The position numbers and the translations under genes are program-made. From Dendrophyllia cribrosa (lineage: Eukaryota > Cnidaria > Anthozoa > Scleractinia > Dendrophylliidae), in NCBI GenBank assembly GCA_024195265.1, contig JAJLRJ010000002.1:20071070-20135069 (forward strand): a stretch of DNA of 64,000 bases, given 5' to 3'. Positions 56,568 through 64,000 of the stretch are shown piece after piece. A model generated the notes under the pieces. It had not been told where the DNA came from, searched no databases, and saw nothing but the letters and a program-made list of their open reading frames with translations. Every line of letters begins with the position of its first letter. Position 1 is the first letter of the stretch.

Positions 56568-59464
56568 AAGAAGTTTCAGCAGCCCTAAGGTGTTCCCCAA
56601 AGGCTGGTTTTCTTATACAGCACAAGCATACATGTTGAGCACAATTCAACATGAATTTATGCTGACAATTAGTTGTGACTGTTTTTTTTGTTTCTTTAGC
56701 AATCTTCTTGTGCTTAATTATGCTTGCATTATCCTGGTATAAACCAGGTGTCACAAAGCTCTTTAGAACCTCTAATTTTATTGGCCCTGGGTATCAAAGC
56801 TGTATTGTTTCAGGTCTAGGGCCCATTCTTCTGTTGTTTGTTCTATGAGGTGTTCCGAGGGCTGCGTGCCTGCCCGTATAAACATGCAACCAAACAACAC
56901 TAACATAAGCACAAGCACAATAAATGTTTCTTTTTTGTGTTTCAGCGCTTTGGTACACTAAGACTTTTCTTTTGTATTCATATGGATTAACTTGTTGCAA
57001 GAGTGCAAGACAAATCTAGAATATAAGCTTACTGAACCTAGAAATTGCTGGCTGAAAACCATCGAAACCCTGTCCACCATTACTCAGTTCACAAAACTCA
57101 AGCCAGCAATTATTTTAGATAGCGGTCTCATGTGCGAGTATCTTCTTTTATGTTTACAAAGACATGTTAACTGTAAATAAAGCAGGCCCTGGAACCACTA
57201 AGAAAAAAGGCCTAGTCTATGCGAGAACAGCCTTTCTACTAAATGAAGGCGCAGCCATTTGTGTTCATTTGATGAAGTCATGTGATGTCATCCAATCATT
57301 CTTGGCCATTTGAATCAATTAGTATTGGTAGTTTTCCCTTGTTGTTTGGATGCAAACAGCCTCACATTCACATGGAGAAAGGTTTATTTTGCTGCCTTGA
57401 AAGCGGTAAACATCTTTTTATAGTGACATTTATGGTGGTTATTTACGCTTAAAATAACTGCTCTTGGATCCCATTGTAATTTGAACTTAAAAATTGGCAT
57501 GTGGAAAGTACTAGGCACTTCAATATTCCAAAACTGAAGAGGAAAGAGAAGGCAAAATTTTGATCATCACAGTAGCACTTTAAGGTTTCAGTTATAAGAG
57601 CCTAATCAGTGGTATAAAATAAAGCACTTCATAAAAGATACAATTGACTTAGCTACTGAAGCCATAATGAAACTGTTGATAAACTGTCTGGAATTAATTT
57701 CCTCTTTATTTGAATTTCACTTGAAGGCAGCTTATGATATTCAGAAAGTCAGCTTTTGATTGTAATTCTCACACTTAGGGCGCATTTTTTTGGGACATAA
57801 TCTGGTCATTCTGATCAGGATATGCTAAAAAAACTATGTTTATATTCTCACAAGCCAATTTTTTTCCAGGTGCATACACACCTGTATAGTCAATGTAGCA
57901 ACTTCCTTCCATATTTTAGGAGAGGAATAGGTGCAATAATTAGATGTATTCTGGAATGCGGGCCAGAAAATGACCCCAAAAAATGTATCCTTAGTCTAGA
58001 TATGCAACATAAACCCAGCATGTTAAGTTGATCGTTTTTCAGCTGCAGAGGTTTGGCAAATCTATGTTTTGCAAACATTGAATTTAATGTTTGATTGGCT
58101 CAAACCTAACTTAAAACAATTCCAGCTTTTTTATGATAAATATACACTATCAGACCACAGATTCAATGTTTCTATTTACATTGTTGTGCAGGTGGAATAT
58201 GTTACAACTATGACAATAGATTATAGACTTCCTAGAAAACGAAGACGTTTACGGATCAGCCATAATAGTTTCTTAGAATCACAACCCCACCCACTTTCTA
58301 AGAAATGTCATTGGACTTTTTGATATGCAAATCAGGCTTGAATTTCTTAGAAACCAAATATACTGGTTTACAGCGTAATAGACTTGTTTTTTTTTTGTGA
58401 ATTTGGTTTGGTGTTCCTTTACACAATAACTTCAAAGTGAGTTTAACTACAAGCTAATTTTAATAACTCGAATCAAGAGTTGTGTATTGATCTGAGCTCC
58501 GTCTCCAATTTTGGTATCACGAAAAAGGATAGAACACAAACGGACTGCTTTTATTATCCATGTTTGATGCGAGTCCTTTGCAAATTTCTGCATCAATTAT
58601 TTTGCTTAAATTCATGATACTCAAAGAATGATTATACTTTTTAGCTTATCAAATTGTGTTTTACCGGAACAAGATTACCATTAAACTTATATTTTACGGC
58701 TCAGTTGTAAATTTAACTCGCACTGCACTGTATTAAAACCTTAAAAAAAGTTTACGACCCCTTCAACGGGAAATGAAAAGCGCTGCGCTAAATTTAAGCT
58801 TAATACTGTAGTCATACCTTCAATGCTTCAAGGAGCTGGCTTCAACTCTTAAGCTTATATCGCTTGAGCAGAATACTACCCGCTTGACCTTCGTGAAAGG
58901 ACTTTTCTTCTTCCGAGAAATTCACGTGGTTGATACCTTTTATGGGCAAAAGAACGTAATTTCCCAGAAACCGAAACGGGGTTTGAAACCCCCCAATGCG
59001 TGATAATCAAGACGACTTCATTTTTATGTCAAGCAAATCGAAATTGTCGCGATAATTTTGATCTGTGCATGCTTAGCTCAAAACAAACGTTTGCAGGTAT
59101 TTCATTTTAGCAATATACAAGCTTACCTCTTATTTCGTCAAACTTGAAGCCGCAACGGTTCATTCAGCTTGCCCCGTTCCAGCATTGGTTTGATGCTCTT
59201 TCGAAGTAATCCATTTCCCAAGTGATTCAGTCATCGATACTTCGACGTGGAAACAATCGCAGTTCTTTTACGCAGGTACACCTTTTAATAAGTAAACTAA
59301 AGTTTCTTCTCTTGTAGCAACGAACCTTCTTCCAGTGAATTTCCTATTAATGTTGAAAAATACTTAGTAACTCACTAAATCATGATATTCTCTATGCTTC
59401 CGTTCTATTCTTGGTTTTCACATGACGTCATAAAAATTAAAAAATCTAAAGTATACGTCCTACA
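56568..59464. other. AT-rich DNA with dispersed repeats; one doubtful terminal exon
   Basis: 56755-56850 is an inverted relative of 26450-26545. 57333-57450 (GTTTGGATGCAAA, GGAGAAAGGTTTATTTTG, GGTAAACATCTTT) has relatives at 60052-60131 (inverted) and 60217-60242. An ORF 56992-57180 ends TGTAAATAAA, so stop and AATAAA overlap, as in a compact last exon. Its 62 residues show no motif. Confidence 0.4.
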
Positions 59465-59970
59465 AAGCTGTTTCTAACTTGGTATGTGGATACAAGTGTT
59501 ATAATCTTTCACAAAAAGTTTCAGGTTTTAACGATGTTTTGCTTCCGATTTACAAAGGTTTTAAATGTGTCACGCAATGCGTCACGCTATTTCAGATAAG
59601 CCGCGAAAATAAACAAAATTGAATCAGCTGAAAGTTATTGTTTGCATTATAAGTGCTTATAAGCCGAGTTAATTGAGCTTATAGCAAATACAATATTTTT
59701 GGATGTGATTTTTGGTGTAATTAAGACTGAATTTTTGGCCGCCATCTTTGTGCCCCTGAGTGGGGCACAAAGATGGCCGCTCCATACATTTCTTACTAAA
59801 AATATCTAATACTCGTTTGCCTATAACTCTTGAACGAAATGCTTTTGCGCTTCAAAATTTGGCCAAGATGTGTAGTTTTAAACTCTCTACAATTCCATAA
59901 ACATTTTGGATTCGAAATCTATTTTTTAATGCTTCTGAATTTTGATATGACGTAAGTGAAAGCCAAGAAT
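59465..59970. repeat. dispersed repeat family, copy 2 (MITE-free)
   Basis: Homologous to 14410-15045. It has a single TTATAAG (59657-59663) where copy 1 has the MITE, and keeps about 130 bp (59733-59860) absent there. That segment includes the palindrome GCCATCTTTGTGCCCC / GGGGCACAAAGATGGC. Confidence 0.8.
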
Positions 59971-60051
59971 AGCTCAAGACGCAAAGATGGATAATTTCTT
60001 CCGGGGGGATTGTTTGCATGTACCGAACGGTTTTTAAAATATACAGTGATA

Positions 60052-60317
60052 AACAATAACCACCATAAATGTCACTACAGAAAGATGTTTACCGCATTCG
60101 AGGCACCAAAATAAACCTTTCTCCATGTAAATGCGTCTGACGTACAAAACCTGTGCGCGGGACCAAACGCTATGCGCGCGCGCAAAGTTTCGCACGTGGA
60201 GTCGATCTTTTTGCAGTTTTCCCTCGTTGTTTGGATGCAAAAGCCTGAACTTCAGGCTTTTGTGCATGAAAACTTTGCACGCACGCATAGCGTTTGGTCC
60301 CGCGCACAGGTTTTGTC
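60052..60317. repeat. foldback with 45-bp GC-rich arms
   Basis: CAAAACCTGTGCGCGGGACC (60139) is mirrored by GGTCCCGCGCACAGGTTTTG (to 60317), and AAACGCTATGCGCG by GCATAGCGTTT. The centre has AAAAGCCTGAACTTCAGGCTT, a second small palindrome. 60052-60131 belongs to the 57.3-kb repeat. Confidence 0.75.
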
Positions 60318-60644
60318 AATAAATAACTCGCGCCCCTCCCCACTGGATAATTTATTTACCAGAATTTATATTTTGACTTTTTCAGTCCATTATGACCATA
60401 TATAAGCTCAAGGAAGCACCGGGATATAAATTGCCGAGACCGAAACCATTCGTTTGTGTTCCCAAACGTATTTTTCCATTCATTTACAGTAATTTTCGCG
60501 CTGATTCAGAGAGAATCATGCTAGTTTCTGAACGGCACCTGAATCCAATGTCAAATAATGTACGAAAATTTTGATTACCAGAATCCTTTTGATGCATAGT
60601 TTTGTCTAACCTTTTTGTAAATCAGATATTTAGCGTCTCCAAGC

Positions 60645-60743
60645 ATGTATTGTGATCTTTGCAAGACTAGAAAGCTTCGCAGGGAGTTTCCCTCAGAAGC
60701 CATTACTGAGAAATGTGATCATGCGCCTTTGCATTGTCTGAGG
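60645..60743 (+). CDS. candidate exon with a Cys/His zinc-binding motif
   Basis: ATG 60645 opens 33 codons, MYCDLCKTRKLRREFPSEAI..., with C-x2-C, a later C-x-H (KCDHAP) and C (HCLR), then a strong donor CTGAGG|GTAAGT (60744). The spacing C-x2-C...FP...T..C-x-H...C resembles the first half of RING/IBR-like or related treble-clef fingers. The rest would lie in a later exon, but none is identifiable before the transposon at 61.2 kb. It could also be a dispersed gene fragment. Confidence 0.4.
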
Positions 60744-61282
60744 GTAAGTACTGCTTTTTTGGACACGATTTACATTCTTATCAGAACTAAAAGTTATTTA
60801 TCTGAGGCCCTTTTAGTCGTTGTACCTCTCATGCGCTACACCAGGAGCTACACCCATAAATACTATCACAATGCCGGGTACTATGCTAGGCCCAGAGGCT
60901 AGCCTGCGCGTAGCATCGCGTACAGGCGCTGGTTCAAAATATAATCGCGCCCTATCTACTCTAGCGCCTGCTAGTCTACGAATGCTATCCCAGAGGCTTT
61001 CTGTATTTTCCCTCATATGTTACGTCTTTTATTTATCTTACTTTTCACGGAAGCGTTTCGTGAGAAAATTAACCTCTGGTACCCAGGTTACAGTTTTACG
61101 GCTTCGAAATCAGATTTTACTTAAACCAGAAATACACCGAATTCATAATGGCGGACGGCTCGGGTAAGCCTCGGTACGAGTACATGTAAACGAGGCGGGT
61201 GAGGATTCGAGCAGAAAAAAATACAGATGAGCGTGTTGTGTATTAATTTGACGCGTGGTTGTACAAAGTACCTTTTTTTACC
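60744..61282. other. no gene; probably includes the left end of the ISL2EU-like element
   Basis: CTAGCCTGCGCGTAGC and CCTCTGGTACCCAGG blocks look like dispersed repeat DNA. The transposon's terminal inverted repeat should lie here but cannot be set without its right end. Confidence 0.4.
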
Positions 61283-62920
61283 ATGAATGAAAATAAATCA
61301 CCACAGAATCGGTATTGCTGTGTGCCACTTTGTAATCAAAAAGGAACGACCGGCCCAAACGGCGAGAAAGTTGGATTTTTTAGCATCCCGACCGATACAA
61401 GCTTGAGGGCGCAATGGCTGCACGCGATTCGAAGAGATACAGGTAAACATTTCACGATTACAGATTCTACTAAAGTCTGCTCTCTGCATTTTAAGAATGA
61501 ACACCTTAAGAAGAGTTTAGGCATTGGGCGGTTGAGTTACGTAGACGGAGCAGTTCCATCAGTTTTTGAATGGAAAAGAAGCTCACCTCGGAAGAGACCT
61601 CCGCCGACACCAAGAGGTAATTCTGCTTCGATTCAAAATGAAAAGCAGAATAGGAGGAAAGCAGGAAGTGCTCGAACATCGCTCGATATGAGTGCAGTTG
61701 CCGGTCCGTCTTCAGAATCCCTTAGTATCGATGCTACTGATTCATCAAACGAGTTTTCCTTAGACAGTAATTCCGAAGCAGAAAGTGGCGAAACTGTAAC
61801 AACAGACAATCAGCTGTCCTACGACGATCTTCGAAAAAAGCTAGCTAAAATGGAGCAGTTACTTGAAGAGAGCAGAACGAAAAATGCAAAGTTAGAAGCA
61901 GAGGTTGAAAAAGTGAGGACCCATGCTTTCAAAATTTCAGAGAAGTGTGCAAACTTAGAGAAGAGGATTTTTACAGTAGATAATTTCACCTCTGATGAAG
62001 ATATTACATTTTATACTGGCTTCCCATCGTATGACGTTTTCATGGCTACGTACAATTACTTAAATCCGGGGCAAAATGGAGAAAACATTCGTTTTTGGCG
62101 TTCTGTTTCCAACGATGTTGACCCTGAATATTATGAAAGAGAACCTGAACTTGGCGTTGGACCAGGGAGGCCTAGAACTTTAAATGCTAAAGAGGAGTTC
62201 TTTCTGGTATTGTGTAGATTAAGACAGGGATTTCCAGAACGCCATCTGGGGCATTTATTCGATATATCTCAATCCACAGTTAGCCGAATTGTAATTTCCT
62301 GGGTAAATTTCATGTATTTAAGGTTTGGGCAGTTGAACATATGGCCATCCCGAAAAGTGGTGGATGATAACATGCCTCAAGACTTCAAAGGCAAGTATCC
62401 AAATACTAGGGCTATAATAGATTGCGCTGAAATCAAGTGTCAGATGCCAAGTAGTTTACTCCTGAACAGTAAGCTATTTAGCTCTTACAAGAACCACACA
62501 ACTCTTAAAGGACTGATTGCTATTTCTCCTGCTGGTCATATCTCCTTTATAAGTCAACTCTACACAGGCAGCATATCCGATAGGGAAATAACTGAGAGAA
62601 GTGGATTTCTGGACCTCTCTTTTGAAGCTAATGATTCTGTTATGGCTGACAAAGGATTCACTATTCAGGATCTTCTACCAGTTGGTGTGTCCCTTAACAT
62701 CCCCCCATTTTTAGGCAGTTCAGCTCAGATGCCTGCTGAGGATGTTGTAAAAACACAAGAAATTGCATCTCTCAGAATTCATGTCGAGAGGGCAATCAAC
62801 AAAATTAAGAATTTTCACATCTGGGATGGTGTAGTCCCTCTCAGTCTATTTGGTATTGTAAACCAGATGTGGACTGTTTGTGCACATCTGTGTAATGTTC
62901 AAGATCCTATTATATCATAG
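61283..62920 (+). CDS. THAP-domain DDE transposase (ISL2EU/Harbinger-related)
   Basis: 545 residues from ATG 61283 (context ACCATGA). An 8-codon upstream extension has no ATG. The N-terminal THAP zinc finger (about 9-98) shows CCVPLC, FFSIP, W, CSLHF and the AVPSVF end motif, giving C2CH DNA binding. A Ser/Arg linker and a coiled coil (about 180-235, KKLAKMEQLLEES...) follow. An HTH region (RPRTLNAKEEFFLVLCRLRQ, about 295-345, with SQSTVSRIV) precedes the DDE_Tnp_4-type nuclease: IDCAE (about 383), MADKGF (about 455) and IHVERAI (about 505) supply the acidic triad. It would cut and paste the element in the nucleus. No stop or frameshift is seen, so the copy may be active. Confidence 0.88.
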   Translation: MNENKSPQNRYCCVPLCNQKGTTGPNGEKVGFFSIPTDTSLRAQWLHAIRRDTGKHFTITDSTKVCSLHFKNEHLKKSLGIGRLSYVDGAVPSVFEWKRSSPRKRPPPTPRGNSASIQNEKQNRRKAGSARTSLDMSAVAGPSSESLSIDATDSSNEFSLDSNSEAESGETVTTDNQLSYDDLRKKLAKMEQLLEESRTKNAKLEAEVEKVRTHAFKISEKCANLEKRIFTVDNFTSDEDITFYTGFPSYDVFMATYNYLNPGQNGENIRFWRSVSNDVDPEYYEREPELGVGPGRPRTLNAKEEFFLVLCRLRQGFPERHLGHLFDISQSTVSRIVISWVNFMYLRFGQLNIWPSRKVVDDNMPQDFKGKYPNTRAIIDCAEIKCQMPSSLLLNSKLFSSYKNHTTLKGLIAISPAGHISFISQLYTGSISDREITERSGFLDLSFEANDSVMADKGFTIQDLLPVGVSLNIPPFLGSSAQMPAEDVVKTQEIASLRIHVERAINKIKNFHIWDGVVPLSLFGIVNQMWTVCAHLCNVQDPIIS

Positions 62921-63068
62921 AGCAATGCATGAAACTACCCTTAATTACCTGAAAGTAAACTTTTGTTGCATACATGTAATGTTTTGTTAGAAAAAGGCAA
63001 GGGCGTTGCTATAAAAAGCATACATTATCGACAATTGAAAGAGAGGTGACCAGTCCACCTTTTAGGGA

Positions 63069-64000
63069 TTATAATCTTGTAGGCCTTGCTTCATTATGCT
63101 GGCCCTTGTATTCTGAGACAGCAAAAGCGAGAAAATGCTGGAAATAATATGCCTTGAGTTTCTGACTAATATTATCCCAGAATTCTTGGTCAAATGTTAT
63201 TCTTTGGATTGACATTCCTTTGAATGTATAGACAACAAAGTCACACCAAGCAGCACCAGTTATAGCCAATTGGCCTTGTACTTGAGCATAGTACTCATGA
63301 TCAGTTTTTAAACGACACTGGTCACCTACTCGTCGACAGAAAAATTTGGGATCGGCACAGGCATCTAGTGGGGTGACGGCAGATTTGCTTGATGGGCATT
63401 TGACTTCCAAAATTCCAAAAGGCTGACTGCAGCCAAAGTCAATAACTTTCCCATCAGGGGTAGCTGCAAAGACTGGCATTTCACTTGAAATTACAAGTCC
63501 ACACTTGAGCACCACCACTGGTGTTTTTCTTGCATTCATGAATTTTTGGTATTCATGAATGGCAGTTGCCTCATACTTTCTTCCATGTTCAGTGTGTCTA
63601 CTTGAAAACACCTTGGGGTGCATAAGTTCTTTACAAAAAGAGTCATGATTTCTTTGCCTTCTAGAAATCAGATGGAACCTTGAGGCTGTGAACCTAAATT
63701 TTCTCTCTTCCCTCCATCTCTCACTGCCTACCTGCTCTCTTGTTTCTACTTCCATTTTGTTAAGTTCATCCTCATCAACCTCAAGTGAAGATAGAAACAT
63801 TCTCTCTTCTTCAGTGAGAGTGTCTGGATAAGATCTAGGTTCATTGTCTTTAAGGGGGAATCTTGGATAGCTGTTTATATTGGCATTTGAATCAGGACTT
63901 CTTGCAACAGTACTTATATCAGTATACACAGGAAAGTTGGCCTCAGAATAAGATAACTGATAACTGTTTGTAGACCCAGCAGGGCTGTTTCCATATTTGG
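63069..64000 (-). CDS. YqaJ-type nuclease of the transposon, 5'-partial
   Basis: Stop near 63069; the frame is open to the window edge, so the N-terminus is missing (310 codons present). The lambda-exonuclease-like fold is shown by RFTASRFHLI, HTEHGRKYEATAIHEY, ATPDG and ILEVKCPSS (the D...E-x-K catalytic residues) and YYAQVQGQLAITG, then CDFVVYT. In ISL2EU elements such proteins accompany the transposase, and a role in end processing is inferred. The first visible 90 residues are polar and carry no domain. A domesticated YqaJ gene is an alternative, but the partner next door argues for the transposon. Confidence 0.82.
   Translation of the reverse strand, partial: KYGNSPAGSTNSYQLSYSEANFPVYTDISTVARSPDSNANINSYPRFPLKDNEPRSYPDTLTEEERMFLSSLEVDEDELNKMEVETREQVGSERWREERKFRFTASRFHLISRRQRNHDSFCKELMHPKVFSSRHTEHGRKYEATAIHEYQKFMNARKTPVVVLKCGLVISSEMPVFAATPDGKVIDFGCSQPFGILEVKCPSSKSAVTPLDACADPKFFCRRVGDQCRLKTDHEYYAQVQGQLAITGAAWCDFVVYTFKGMSIQRITFDQEFWDNISQKLKAYYFQHFLAFAVSEYKGQHNEARPTRL

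Larger units (their letters stand above)
61283..64000. mobile_element. ISL2EU-like DNA transposon (THAP transposase plus YqaJ nuclease), right end outside window
   Basis: A THAP/DDE transposase gene (+) and a YqaJ-domain gene (-) converge with 148 bp between stops. The pairing of these two proteins is, from established knowledge, a mark of eukaryotic ISL2EU (IS4EU) elements. Both frames are intact in the window. Confidence 0.7.

Noticed and set aside
56992..57180. 62-codon ORF with stop overlapping AATAAA as a gene
   Set aside because: No acceptor or motif convincing enough to list as a coding feature; mentioned only in the regional note.

Overview
This is eukaryotic, intron-containing nuclear DNA. 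It most resembles an anthozoan cnidarian (stony coral or sea anemone). The basis is the gene content (an RNF213-type giant AAA+ protein and a cGAS/Mab-21-like nucleotidyltransferase), the transposon families present (Ngaro/DIRS-like tyrosine-recombinase retroelement, ISL2EU-like THAP transposon, TTAA-flanked MITEs, foldbacks) and AT-rich, repeat-crowded intergenic DNA. The taxon is inferred; no species-diagnostic marker was seen.

Layout. 1-4152: the 3' two thirds of a tyrosine-recombinase retrotransposon (RT-RNase H, recombinase, 76-bp split direct repeats). 6026-7453: the main exon of a cGAS-like receptor (cGLR/Mab-21) gene. 8.3-30.6 kb: mainly repeats. These are a degenerate Ty3/Gypsy pol, a TTAA MITE with long G/C runs, a large foldback holding a second foldback and a 270-bp MITE, several other MITEs, a 54-bp minisatellite and a 500-base assembly gap (18501-19000). 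A small two-transmembrane ORF lies at 18136-18369.

31286-53810 (minus strand): one RNF213-like gene reconstructed here as five exons whose splice phases all agree (about 4,932 codons). It is read straight through except for two in-frame TAG codons in its 12.5-kb fourth exon. The AAA3 and AAA4 P-loops and DE motifs are intact. I find no RING finger: a roughly 240-residue charged linker occupies the place where I expect it, and the RZ-type zinc finger is atypical. Intron 1 carries a 2.5-kb, 44-bp-period minisatellite. On the gene's strand, most units contain a good 3' splice site, a 12-nt in-frame block and a GTAAGT donor. This is the most unusual structure in the window.

54.8-56.6 kb: a MULE-like element (10-bp target duplication, long inverted repeats) containing a TTAA-flanked element. 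59.4-60.3 kb: further repeats, including a paralogous empty site for the MITE at 14.6 kb. 60645-60743: a candidate Cys/His zinc-binding exon. 61283-64000: an ISL2EU-like transposon with a THAP-DDE transposase (+) facing a YqaJ-fold nuclease (-) that runs off the right edge.

The cGLR and the RNF213-like gene both belong to families with roles in animal innate immunity. About 24 kb of repeats separates them and nothing in the sequence shows that they work together.
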